64,000 nucleotides of DNA from positions 930,001 through 994,000 of the forward strand of contig LR134135.1 of assembly GCA_900635465.1 (NCBI GenBank), given 5' to 3'. This stretch comes from Lelliottia amnigena (lineage in GTDB: Bacteria > Pseudomonadota > Gammaproteobacteria > Enterobacterales > Enterobacteriaceae). The first letter of the stretch is position 1. Every line of letters begins with the position of its first letter. The notes under the pieces are model-generated. The model saw only the letters and a list, made by a program, of their open reading frames with translations. It made no database searches and was not told where the DNA came from. Below, one piece after another: positions 37,657 to 49,286 of this stretch. The position numbers and the translations under genes were made by a program.

Positions 37657-37751
37657 TACTATTACTCGTTGCTATTTTTTGGACAACACCCGTCTTTATG
37701 GGTTTTTAGTGTATCAGTATGAACCCAACAGGTAGCGGTTTTACACCTCGG

Positions 37752-38183
37752 CTATTTTTCACATTTATGAAGTTTTATAATGCCGTTTTCCGCATAAGAC
37801 TGTACGAAATCAGGATCATTAATCCAGTAATACTTGGATTTTTTATTATCATAAAACCCTTTCCAGAGCAATTTGCCATTATTATTATTTACGCTTAGCA
37901 CTGCAATCGGCATTGTGGAGCTGACACTCTTCCAGTCGAAATTCATACCACCTCTACCAAGATCGGTTACACTATCGTATAAAATATTAATCTTGTTATT
38001 ATCTACTTCCTTGGAGTGTGAATTAATAACAATCTGATTGTCATTAACAACAAGAGGGCTAGGCTTTTCTTCAATATTGATAGAGAAACCGTCATCATCA
38101 CATGTTGTGCTCCACACACCAAAATTTGAACCTGCATGGATTGTTATGGAAATGAAGAGTAAAGCAAATGGCCAAATTTTCAT
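37752..38183 (-). CDS. Small secreted protein, candidate immunity protein of the muramidase effector
   Basis: A 143-residue protein with an N-terminal signal peptide (IWPFALLFISITIHAGS) and two cysteines, one near the start of the mature protein (TTCDDDG) and one at the C terminus (HKCEK), probably bridged. It is rich in Asn and Ile and AT-rich. No family is recognised. Its ATG overlaps the effector stop (TAATG, one shared base), so translation is coupled. That coupling and the periplasmic location match a muramidase inhibitor; binding is not shown by sequence alone. Confidence 0.7.
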   Translation of the reverse strand: MKIWPFALLFISITIHAGSNFGVWSTTCDDDGFSINIEEKPSPLVVNDNQIVINSHSKEVDNNKINILYDSVTDLGRGGMNFDWKSVSSTMPIAVLSVNNNNGKLLWKGFYDNKKSKYYWINDPDFVQSYAENGIIKLHKCEK

Positions 38184-40395
38184 TATTTAGACTCCGCGAC
38201 GGCTGCTATATATCCAATATCTAAATGAAGATCAGTTTTTCCTGATGATTCTTCATCAAGATAATGACTATACAAAGAAAGTGCATCTTGTTTTGATTTC
38301 GCTGGTTGACCATACCGACCAGGAGGAAGGCTTGCCCATTCATAACTTAATATATCCAATGCTCCATCAACATCCCCGGACATAATTTTATCTAAAGAGT
38401 GTTTTCTCTTATATTTAAAAATTAGAACACAAAATTCATCTTGAGATTTTGGTGTGAAATCAACAATACCAGCATCTGCTCGATGTGAGATCATTTTGGG
38501 GTCATTCCAAGTATAACCCATGATCTGATATGCCCCTGCTGCTGATGAAGTGAGGTTGCCCCTTGTAATGGAGATCTGCGGGTGGTCGCTAAAATCCTTA
38601 TGATAATCCTTGATGAAAGATTGCCCTCCAAATAAAGTCTCATAACCAGCTTCACCAACAGTTCCTTCACCAACACGAAGCATTCGCATAAATGCCCGAA
38701 CCCTTGCCTCTTCGAGTGATAATGAAAAAAGACTTATTGCATTAAGGAATACCAGTGGGTGCATATGCCACAAAGCCTCACTACTGCGGATCTCCGGCAC
38801 ATCCTTCATCCACACCAGTTTATTGATGAAGACACGGTTGAAGAGTGCCATGCTGGGATATTTCTTTGCCTGTTCATCCAGTGCCGCTTGCCACAAAGCT
38901 GACATACCATCCTTAAGCCACTCGCTGTGGTGTTTAAATACCAGACGCTGCACCTGATACTGAATATGAGGCTGACTGTTATGTAAAAAACGCCACAGAT
39001 CGCCAGCATCAATAACACCATCCCTGGTTCGAATCAATCTGTTTCAGCAACCTCTGGTACTTCTCCGTGTAGCTTAACGAGTACATATCACGGGTTTCTG
39101 CTCGTGCCAGTTCTTCGAGGCGTCCGAATACATTTCGCAGCCAACCTTCTTTTGGCGTCTGGAAGATACTTTGTGGTGCATCCTCCTGTTCCAGAGGAAT
39201 AAAGCCTCGTTTTTCAAGGTTAAACTGATTAGCTCTTTCAACGTCAGTCGCTGACATCCAGGCATGTTCGCCAGGAATGTAATACCAGGTTTTTCCGTCA
39301 ACTTCTAGTTTCTGGCATTCGCTTTCCTGCGTGTAGCGTTCTGCTGTACTTGGCGAGGGATCGCCACCAACACCTGCCACCACAAAAGAATTGTCCCTCT
39401 CTCGATGCTGCCAGCGGGGTTTATCTGCAAGCGTGTGCAACTCTGCTGCCCCGACCGTTACCCCAGCTTTATTCGCCAGAAAATCTTTCATTCGGGGATC
39501 CTGACTGAATACTTCCAGATGGCAGAAATACTGCGGACCACCATAAGGGCTTTCATCCAGGCTCAGGTGCCCTATGGTCTCCCCGGCCTGAACGGCTATC
39601 TCATTTCCGGAAGTTGTTACCACCTGATTAAATACGCCATACTCACGAGCTTTTTGCATCCAGGCAGGCAGTATGTTTTCCTGACGTTTAACAAATTTAT
39701 CCAGCCCGGAAATCCAACCAGCCTCCCCCACTGATAACCCCGTTTTAGCCCCTTCAGGCACTGACATTACTTTGATAAAAATAAATGGGGCAGCCTTGCC
39801 ATTGAGCAGAAAAGTGGCTTCTTGTTTAATTTCCACAACAGAACCGCGAGGTAATGTGGTACGTGAATCCTGAGGCGCTTCATAGTAGCGTTGTGAATTT
39901 TGGGGAATATTAATGCCTTCAGTGATCCCGTTGCGCATCCAGCCGGAGAATGTATTGTCCTGCCGGATTTTCAATGCGCTGGCGCTCACTGTTGCGGTTG
40001 GGGTGTCAGTGATACCGTACTCAGACAGTGGAGCTATCTGCATCCACAGGGTGTAGAAATCCAGTGCATTATCGGGTTTGTCTTTATCCGGGGTGCAGGT
40101 GGACTTGATGAGGACAAAAGGTGGAGCTGAATTTTGGTGCTTTTTTCCCGAATGGTGCAGTTTGGTAATGATCATTCAGACGCCAGGCCACTACGTGACC
40201 ATCGGTCATGCACTTTAGACCGTGGTTGCCAGGTTTGAAAATGGCATTACCAGCAAAATTCTCATAGAAATGAATACCACCGTGCCAGTGCTCCGCCGGT
40301 TTCATCAACCAGTATGAGTCTCCTTTACTTCCCTGCATGGCGGCCATGAATTCCGAAGCGGATCGGTAGCCGTCAATTGGCAGCACCATTTTCAT
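38183..40395 (-). pseudogene. Multidomain M23-like/EF-hand/lambda-lysozyme-like effector, frameshifted in this sequence
   Basis: Three overlapping frames join into 736 residues after removing one base at 40116-40119 (A run) and one at 39022-39024 (C run). Domains in order: an M23-like region with EHWHGGIHFY (about 35-75), an SH3-like stretch (about 125-230), a second M23-like segment (AGETIGHLSL, CHLEVF), and an EF-hand loop DSNQDGVID (454-462) created by the repair. A lambda R endolysin-like muramidase follows, with catalytic Glu in VGEGT (about 576), SAAGAYQIM and WASLPPGRYGQ. There is no signal peptide, so delivery by another system is likely. The arrangement resembles type VI effectors. 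Confidence 0.7.
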
Positions 40396-40420
40396 CCTGT
40401 TCTCCCTGATTTTATGATGG

Positions 40421-40660
40421 TTATTTCTCCATCATATACTGGACAGGACGTGACCAAAACTTCCTTAATTTTATCAATTTGTTACTGACTGCCGCTGTAG
40501 AGATGAAATATTCCCGGCTCTTGGGGTCATGTGCCAAGCAACTGCTTAGGTCGCTAACCATTTTGCTGGGATCTGTGGGAAATACCAGCAGGCAACCGGA
40601 ACGATTAACACCAACGTTAGCTCTGGTGATCCACTCCGCAGCCTTGATGATGCTGTGACC
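40421..40660 (-). pseudogene. Truncated 3' fragment of an unidentified gene upstream of the effector
   Basis: The minus frame encodes roughly 75 residues that look protein-like (WITRANVGVNRSGCLLVFP, then LIKLRKFWSRPVQYMMEK) and ends 25 bases before the effector ATG, as a preceding operon gene would. Upstream, the frame runs antisense to the phage fragment, so the gene appears cut off by a recombination junction near 40640-40680. The family is not recognised; an adaptor or carrier for the effector is one possibility. Confidence 0.35.
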
Positions 40661-41142
40661 GCTCCTAAAGTGCGTATGGGTGGTCTTGCTGGTCAGCTTG
40701 ATGGCTTTGTTCTGTTCGCTGATAGCAACGTCTATCGCGGCATTAAGTATCACCCAGATGTACGCCAGAACGTGCAATACGGTGTTCTTGATCGCGATGT
40801 ATTGTTTAACAAAGAGGTGCTTCCGGCGTTCAGCACCTTCCTGATCGATAATGTTCGAGTTGTGGAGGTGACGGATCAGAATCTTTATGGCATAGGTCCG
40901 GATCAATCCTTCCTTGTTCCCCGTTTCAGTCGCCCTATGTCGTCTAACATTGCTCTACCTTTCGGTTATGTAGCAACAGCGACCAGCCGCGATCTGGATT
41001 TGTCATTTGTTGATCCTGTTGATTTCCGCATTTGGTCGTTGAAGGACAAGTTCAACAACATGGAGATTTCGCGGAAAGCTCAATTTTACCAGTTGTGTAC
41101 CGTCCCGACATGGTAACGCTGTTGACGAACGACGCAGCGTAA
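40552..41142 (+). pseudogene. Phage structural (capsid-like) gene remnant
   Basis: A plus-strand frame open from about 40552 with no start of its own. It contains APKVRMGGLAGQLDGFVLFA and PDVRQNVQYGVLDRDVLFNK, then ISRKAQFYQL, reminiscent of major capsid proteins of N4-gp56 type. A one-base loss near 41093 explains the abrupt end; the alternative frame continues VYRPDMVTLLTNDAA to a stop at 41142. It is read as the 3' part of a phage head gene left at the island's right end. Family assignment is tentative. Confidence 0.45.
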
Positions 41143-41154
41143 GACAGCGGACTT

Positions 41155-41175
41155 TGGGGCTGACTTTTGGCCCCA
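41155..41175 (+). terminator. Hairpin after the phage remnant
   Basis: TGGGGC / GCCCCA stem around TGACTTTTG, without a T run. It is a possible weak terminator, or an intergenic hairpin of the original phage. Confidence 0.35.
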
Positions 41176-41200
41176 CAGTGAAGAATTAGGCAAAGAAGAG

Positions 41201-41413
41201 GTGATTACTTTGAAAATTCAGTTCCAGACTAACAACGGCTTTCCGCTGCTGACCATCGCAGACGAGCGCGTTTTAGAATTTCTGAACGTGGGCGCCGTAT
41301 GTCGATTCCTTAAGATTCCGCGCTCATCCTTCATGATGGACGTTGAGCAAAACGGGCTTGAGAAGGCAATCAGTGAAGCGCTGTTGAAAATGAGAAAGAA
41401 GAAAGCAATCTGA
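41201..41413 (+). CDS. Small phage-like protein of unknown function
   Basis: A 70-residue protein (GTG at 41201, or TTG at 41210 with AGAGGTGA better placed). It has a basic C terminus (LLKMRKKKAI) and no recognised family. It follows the capsid-like remnant in the order expected of a phage head operon and lies just inside the right attachment repeat. It may be a surviving but non-functional phage gene. Confidence 0.45.
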   Translation: MITLKIQFQTNNGFPLLTIADERVLEFLNVGAVCRFLKIPRSSFMMDVEQNGLEKAISEALLKMRKKKAI

Positions 41414-41544
41414 GACTGGGCAACCTGGCCTTTTTTGTGTCTGTCACATGAGAAAACGGCTTGCCTGGCCTCTTTTTGGTTATAAAAATTGATTGCCTCA
41501 CTGCTTTTAGTGCATTGAAATACATAGGTTTGTTTGAAAAATCT

Positions 41545-41572
41545 TAGCTGGCAGGGCCCCCACCCATTTCTG
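41545..41572. repeat. Right attachment repeat (attR), copy of ffs 3' end
   Basis: An exact 28-base copy of 36039-36066, including 21 bases of 4.5S RNA 3' sequence with no 5' part of the gene attached. It marks the distal end of the island. Confidence 0.85.
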
Positions 41573-41844
41573 CCCATCTCGACGCTCTCGCGTAACACCT
41601 TCGATCTTCACTTACCGTCCGCAGATCCCATGGCTTGTTTTTTTGTTATTAGCCTTACGATTAAATGGGTTATGTAATATATCTTTCATCCATCTGAAAT
41701 ATTATTGTCATAAACCTGTAATAATAGACTGGCAAATTATTGTTGGGTGTTTTTATTCTGTCATAAGCAAAAAATATATATGTGGATTGCGCTGATAACT
41801 TCGTGTATTAAATAAATAACTTATTCCGAAGGGAAGTCACAAAC
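41573..41844. promoter_or_regulatory. Upstream region of the small gene pair, with Pho-box-like motifs
   Basis: TTGTCATAAACCTGTAAT (41705-41722) matches the PhoB box CTGTCATAWAWCTGTCAY at about 15 of 18 positions. A further CTGTCATAA occurs at 41758. The region is AT-rich and otherwise featureless. PhoB control is only a hypothesis. Confidence 0.35.
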
Positions 41845-42096
41845 ATGGTCACTGCGGTACTTAACGTAAAAATAGATGAAGCGCTAAAAGAAAGACTTCG
41901 TCATTACGCAGAAGTGAATAACGAGAATTTAAGTGTCACCACAGAAAAACTGCTGCTGCTGGCCTTTGAAGCAGTAGAAGAGGCGGGAGTATCGGAAGAG
42001 GATATCGATAATCAACATACGGAAGAAGAGAGTGTAGCGCCATTTACTCCTAAAGAAATCAAAGCACTACGAAAAATTCTGAAGAAGAGAAAATGA
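41845..42096 (+). CDS. Ribbon-helix-helix-like small protein
   Basis: An 83-residue protein. The first 45 residues suggest a ribbon-helix-helix (strand TAVLNVKID, then helices ALKERLRHYAEV and SVTTEKLLLLAFEA). An acidic middle (EEDIDNQHTEEES) is followed by a basic C-terminal helix (KEIKALRKILKKRK). It could be a DNA-binding autoregulator or antitoxin. The ATG follows AAGGGAAGTC. It overlaps the next gene by four bases (ATGA). The family is not recognised. Confidence 0.6.
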   Translation: MVTAVLNVKIDEALKERLRHYAEVNNENLSVTTEKLLLLAFEAVEEAGVSEEDIDNQHTEEESVAPFTPKEIKALRKILKKRK

Positions 42097-42308
42097 AACA
42101 ACAACTGTCTAATGCCAGTGACTACAAAGAAGCCTGCGATCTGCTTCGCTCAGGCTATGTAAAGCATGTACGTCTTGGCTGGAATGTAGGAAGTGATGAG
42201 TTCTTTCGCATTGCGTCTGACTGGTGTGATACCGGCGCAAAAATAAAGAAAGAAGGAGAAAGTTTTGTTATTTCTCTTAAGGGTTTCCCTATTCCTCCTC
42301 AGCACTGA
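42093..42308 (+). CDS. Small protein of unknown function, partner of the RHH-like gene
   Basis: A 71-residue soluble protein with no signal peptide or known motif; notable stretches are SGYVKHVRLGWNVGSDEFFRIASDW and a Pro-rich C terminus (FPIPPQH). The ATGA overlap with the preceding RHH-like gene indicates translational coupling, an arrangement common in toxin-antitoxin and autoregulated pairs. There is no direct evidence of toxicity. A hairpin-like CTGCTGACTGCATGCATTGCAGCCAGCAG follows near 42328. Confidence 0.55.
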   Translation: MKQQLSNASDYKEACDLLRSGYVKHVRLGWNVGSDEFFRIASDWCDTGAKIKKEGESFVISLKGFPIPPQH

Positions 42309-42325
42309 GAACAAACCTGTGAAAA

Positions 42326-42362
42326 CTGCTGACTGCATGCATTGCAGCCAGCAGTTTTTATT
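42326..42362 (+). terminator. Terminator after the small gene pair
   Basis: AAAACTGCTGACTGCA pairs with TGCAGCCAGCAGTTTT (imperfect), followed by TATTATTTC. It lies between the pair and the convergent mocR gene. Confidence 0.7.
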
Positions 42363-42374
42363 ATTTCTGAAGCG

Positions 42375-43836
42375 CTATATAACAGCGCGTTTTAAAAAAA
42401 CGTCTGTTTTATTCAAATTTGCCCATAGCGGTTTAATTTGCAAAAGCGCTTTCTCAAGCTCCGCGGGATCCAATGAAAAAGGCATCCGCAGGTAGCGATC
42501 AAACGCCCCCGAAACACCAAACCGCGTGCCGGTACCCAGATGGATTCCCAGCGCTTCTGCTCGGGCCGCCAGCTGAGTCGCCACCATGCCTGGAAGTTCT
42601 ACCCAGTAAGAAAGCCCTCCTTCTGGCTCACAAAAGCGCCATTCAGGAAAATGCTCGCGCATCAATGCGCCACATTGGTTCCGGCGTTCAAGCAGCATCT
42701 CTCGTCTTGCCGGAAGAAACGACGCTGAATGCTCAATCAACCAGAGCGTAGCAAGCTGTTCCAGCAACGGCGATCCAAGATCGAGCGTGTCGCGCGTCTG
42801 CGCAAGCGTTGCGATGGTGCGCGAAGACGCGCGGATCCAGCCAAGGCGTAATCCTCCCCAGAAGCTTTTTCCTGCTGAACCCAGTGTAATCACGCTGGCC
42901 TGTGGGTTAAATGCCGCCAGCGGTGGCGGTGGCGGGGCATCAAAACCACAGATCAACCATGGTTTCGTCGACCACCAGCGTCGTGCGGGTCTGAGCGGCA
43001 ATATCCGTTATCGTCTGGCGGGTGGCGGCGTCCATACAACGTCCAGTCGGATTATGGAAATCCGGCATCACGTACGCCAGACGCGGCGCGGTTTGCGCCA
43101 CCGTGGCGGCAAAACCGTCGGTATCCCATCCCGATTCAGGCAGCGAGACACCGACGGGACGACAGGATGCCCCCTGAATCGCGGCAATCGCCAGCGGATA
43201 GGTCGGATGATCCACCACCACCCGATCGCCTGGGCCGGTAAGCATTCGTAATACCAATGCCAGCCCGCTGACCGCGCCATTCACTACCATCACTTCATCC
43301 GCGCGCGTCGGCAATCCGCGTGCGCTGTACCGTGTGGCAATCGCCTCCGCGCAGCGCCAGCAACCCCATCTGATCGTAACCCCGTTAGCGACAGATGCTG
43401 CGTCATGGCGGTGAGGGCGTGGGTATAAGCCTGATGAATTTCCGGTCCGGCGCTGAGCGCGGCAGTGGAGAGATCCAGCGCCGAGGTGATGGCCGCGCGA
43501 GTCGGGACGGCGTGGCTTTCCGGCAGAATGACGCGCGACCCCGCTGCCGTGACGGCTTTCCAGATAACCTTCGTCGCGTAAATGCGCCAGGGCGCTGCTG
43601 ACGGTAGTGCGGCTGACATTCAGCGCGCTTGCCAGCTCCCGCTCGCCGGGCAAGCGTGTGTCCAGCGCCAGCCTGCCGTCCAGAATGAGCAGGCGCAGCG
43701 CATCGGCTAACTGACGCCACAGCGGCGTGCGCGAAGAAACTTGCTGCCAGTGGCCCAACAGGCGCACCAGCGACTGGCTACCAAAGCGACGTGATGACAT
43801 ATGCAGTCCACTATTTGAAAACTGGACATTAATCAT
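42375..43836 (-). pseudogene. MocR/GntR-family regulator with aminotransferase domain (YczR-like), frameshifted
   Basis: A GntR winged helix (about 35-105: LADALRLLILDGRL, then LNVSRTTVSSALAHLRDEGYL) is fused to a fold-type I aminotransferase domain; the PLP lysine is in GSAGKSFWGGLRLGWI. Four one-base insertions break it: 43539-43542 (C run), about 43380, about 43350, and 42942-42945 (A run). Removing them gives about 485 residues, a normal MocR length. Divergence from a YczE-type membrane protein matches the known YczR-YczE pairing, so it probably controls that gene. Confidence 0.82.
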
Positions 43837-43884
43837 AGGGCCATTTCCGGCGAAGATGAAAGCATAAACTTCAGGAGAAAAAGA

Positions 43885-44496
43885 ATGCTGCGTCGCTTAC
43901 TGCAACTTTACGTCGGGCTGGGATTTTACGGGCTTTCCACCGCGATGTTCGTCCGTGCCGATCTCGGTGCTGATCCGTGGAACGTGTTTCACCTTGGCGT
44001 AGCCAAACTGCTGGCGATGGACATCGGTACGGTGATGATTTTAACCGGCGCGCTGGTGTTGCTGTTCTGGATCCCGCTGCGCCAGCGTCCAGGGCTGGGG
44101 ACCATCAGCAATGTGATTGTGATTGGTCTGGCGGCCGATGCCTCGCTGGCATTGCTCCCAGAAATGAGTTCGCTGGTGGCGCGCAGCGTGCTGTTGTTTT
44201 CAGCGGTAGTGGTGAATGCGCTCGCCACCGGAATGTACATCGGTGCGGGTTTTGGCTCGGGCCCGCGAGACGGCCTGATGACCGGCATCAACGCCCGTAC
44301 GGGTTGGTCGGTGCGCAGTGTGCGTACGGCGATTGAAGTTTCGGTTTTACTGATCGGCTGTGTGCTGGGTGGCACGTTCGGCGTAGGTACCGTGCTGTAT
44401 GCGCTCGCCATCGGCCCACTGATTCAAATTTGCCTGCCGTGGTTTCGTCAGAAACCGAAAATGAGTGTGACCCCACAACCGGAAAGCGTTGTTTAA
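43885..44496 (+). CDS. YczE/YitT-family membrane protein
   Basis: A 203-residue protein with about five hydrophobic helices and the family signature LGADPWNVFHLGVAK near the N terminus, plus GSGPRDGLMTGI (about 130-141). The transported substrate is unknown. AGGAGAAAAAG precedes the ATG. It is divergent from the MocR regulator, 48 bases apart, too close for separate control, so the regulator probably acts on both promoters. A LacI-type operator begins four bases after its stop. Confidence 0.82.
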   Translation: MLRRLLQLYVGLGFYGLSTAMFVRADLGADPWNVFHLGVAKLLAMDIGTVMILTGALVLLFWIPLRQRPGLGTISNVIVIGLAADASLALLPEMSSLVARSVLLFSAVVVNALATGMYIGAGFGSGPRDGLMTGINARTGWSVRSVRTAIEVSVLLIGCVLGGTFGVGTVLYALAIGPLIQICLPWFRQKPKMSVTPQPESVV

Positions 44497-44499
44497 TTC

Positions 44500-44514
44500 T
44501 GCGAAGCGCTCACA
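44500..44514 (-). promoter_or_regulatory. Second lac operator, upstream of lacI
   Basis: The minus strand reads TGTGAGCGCTTCGCA, identical over 15 bases to the operator before lacZ (45718-45732) but inverted. It lies 59 bases before lacI, so it could serve autorepression and loop formation. Confidence 0.7.
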
Positions 44515-44572
44515 TGCTTTAACAGACGCGCTGTGCCAGAATATCGGCATCTTCCGTTGCGATGTATACAGC

Positions 44573-45640
44573 ATGAAAGCCATTACACTCTATGACGTTG
44601 CCCGCCTGGCGGGCGTTTCTTATCAGACGGTTTCCCGCGTGATTAACGATGCGGAACACGTCTCTTCTCGCACCCGTGAAAAAGTGCAGCAGGCAATGAC
44701 CGAGCTGCATTACGTGCCCAATCGCGGCGCGCAGCAGCTCGCCGGGAAACGCACCCGCACGCTCGGGCTGATTACCACCGATCTGGCGTTGCATGCGCCC
44801 TCGCAGATTGCCTCTGCGGTAAAATCCCGTGCGGGTGAGCGCGGCGTGAGCGTGATGATCTCGATGGTGGAACAGCCCGAGTTTTGTCAGGCTGCGTTGC
44901 AGGAATTGCTGGCGCAGCGCGTTGAGGGCCTGCTGGTGAACGTTCCGCTGGACGATGCCGAAGCGGAAAAAATTCGCCATTTGGCCGCGCCGGTTCCGGT
45001 ACTGTTCTTTGATGTTTCTCCTTCTGCGAACGTCCATCGCCTGGCTTTTGACGCTGAGCAGGGCGCGACGCTGGGTGCAGAACATCTGCTTTCGCTCGGG
45101 CATCAGCAGATTGCTCTCCTCGCAGGGCCTGAAAGCTCGGTCTCTTCACGCGCGCGTTTAGCCGGCTGGCAGGCGCGGCTGGGGCAGTCGGATATTACGC
45201 CGTGTGCTATTGCTCACGGTGACTGGAGTGCCGCCTCCGGGTATGAAAAAGGACATCAGCTTTTGTCTGGCGCAACGCTTCCCGACGCCATTCTGGTGGC
45301 CAACGATCAGATGGCACTGGGCGTGATGCGCGCCTGCGCAGAAAAAGGGATCGCCGTACCGGGGCAAATATCGGTGGTGGGATTTGATGATACCGCTGAC
45401 AGCGCCTGGTTTTCACCGCCGTTAACCACAATTCGCCAGGCGTTTCGTGACGCCGGTGAGCGCAGCGTCGAGTGGCTGCTTTCTCCCGCAATGGATGAAC
45501 TCTGGCAAACGCAGCTGCCCGTCACGCTGGTCGAACGGCACTCCAGCGCCCGATTTTCGCCACAGCAGGCCGATCGCGAAGCGCTGGCGCAACAGCTGAA
45601 ATCACTGGCGATCGTGGCCGAGCAGCTGGCGCGACAATAA
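44573..45640 (+). CDS. lacI: Lactose-type repressor LacI
   Basis: A 355-residue LacI-family repressor. The headpiece KAITLYDVARLAGVSYQTVSRV keeps Tyr-Gln-Arg of the E. coli recognition helix (YQ...R), so lac-like operators are expected. The hinge helix is NRGAQQLAGKR, and the core carries FDVSPSANV, HQQIALLAGP and the NDQMALG loop. The C terminus (ALAQQLKSLAIVAEQLARQ) retains the leucine-heptad tetramerisation helix. The ATG at 44573 is used; the frame extends 28 codons upstream through the operator and is rejected. It lies directly ahead of lacZ. Confidence 0.92.
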   Translation: MKAITLYDVARLAGVSYQTVSRVINDAEHVSSRTREKVQQAMTELHYVPNRGAQQLAGKRTRTLGLITTDLALHAPSQIASAVKSRAGERGVSVMISMVEQPEFCQAALQELLAQRVEGLLVNVPLDDAEAEKIRHLAAPVPVLFFDVSPSANVHRLAFDAEQGATLGAEHLLSLGHQQIALLAGPESSVSSRARLAGWQARLGQSDITPCAIAHGDWSAASGYEKGHQLLSGATLPDAILVANDQMALGVMRACAEKGIAVPGQISVVGFDDTADSAWFSPPLTTIRQAFRDAGERSVEWLLSPAMDELWQTQLPVTLVERHSSARFSPQQADREALAQQLKSLAIVAEQLARQ

Positions 45641-45646
45641 CGCTTT

Positions 45647-45709
45647 TGTGATCGACTTCGCTTTGCGGCCTTTCGATCCTTTACCGGATCATTTCTGCAG
45701 GGCATTGTG
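45647..45709 (+). promoter_or_regulatory. lacZ promoter with CRP site candidate
   Basis: TGTGATCGACTTCGCT (45647-45662) has one strong CRP half-site. Its centre is about 70 bases from the operator centre, against about 72 in E. coli lac. TTTACC (45680-45685) and CATTGT (45703-45708) at 17 bases spacing could be a weak, CRP-dependent core promoter. Confidence 0.5.
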
Positions 45710-45714
45710 ACTAA

Positions 45715-48833
<3,119 letters not shown>

Positions 48834-48895
48834 ACTTAACCTCGTCGGTTGCGGTCACAGCTGGTGGCCGCACGCTCACTTCGGAGGTTTGACTC

Positions 48896-49249
48896 ATGAA
48901 GTATGTCGATGGTTTTGTGGTTGCCGTTCCTGCAGAAAATAAGGAGGCTTATCGCGAGATGGCGTCCAGGGCGGCTCCACTGTTTAAAGAGTTTGGCGCG
49001 ACGCGGGTTGTGGAGTGTTGGGCCGAGGACGTTCCGGATGGAAAATTGACCGATTTTCGCATGGCGGTCAAAGCGGAAGAGGGCGAAGAAGTCGTTTTCA
49101 GCTGGATTGAATATCCGTCGAAAGAGGTTCGCGATGAGGCGAACAAAAAGCTGATGTCCGACCCACGCATGAAAGAGTGGGGAGATTCCATGCCGTTCGA
49201 CGGCAAGCGAATGATCTACGGCGGGTTTATGCCGTTACTGGATGAGTGA
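48896..49249 (+). CDS. ybaA: DUF1428 family protein YbaA
   Basis: A 117-residue dimeric ferredoxin-like alpha+beta-barrel protein, highly similar to E. coli YbaA (MKYVDGFVVAVP, DVPDGKLTDFRMAVKAEEGE, SWIEYPSKEVRDEAN, MPFDGKRMIYGGF). Function is unknown. It marks the return to the backbone: in E. coli ybaA directly follows atl/ffs. GGAGGTTTGACTC precedes the ATG. Confidence 0.93.
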   Translation: MKYVDGFVVAVPAENKEAYREMASRAAPLFKEFGATRVVECWAEDVPDGKLTDFRMAVKAEEGEEVVFSWIEYPSKEVRDEANKKLMSDPRMKEWGDSMPFDGKRMIYGGFMPLLDE

Positions 49250-49286
49250 TGGTTTGCGCCCGGCGACGCACCGCGTGCCGGGCGAC

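Larger units (their letters stand above)
36039..41572. mobile_element. 5.5-kb genomic island integrated at ffs
   Basis: The island is bounded by a 28-bp direct repeat of the ffs 3' end, with an integrase gene next to the ffs-proximal end. Cargo: integrase (plus), two small secreted proteins and a large muramidase-domain protein (all minus), a truncated gene remnant (minus), and phage structural remnants (plus). It looks like a prophage or satellite reduced to an integrase and a toxin/immunity-like cassette. E. coli has nothing at this place between atl/ffs and ybaA. Confidence 0.8.

Noticed and set aside
40660..40906. Upstream extension of the minus-strand frame before the effector gene
   Set aside because: It runs antisense to the more protein-like capsid remnant; only the portion below about 40660 looks like real coding sequence.
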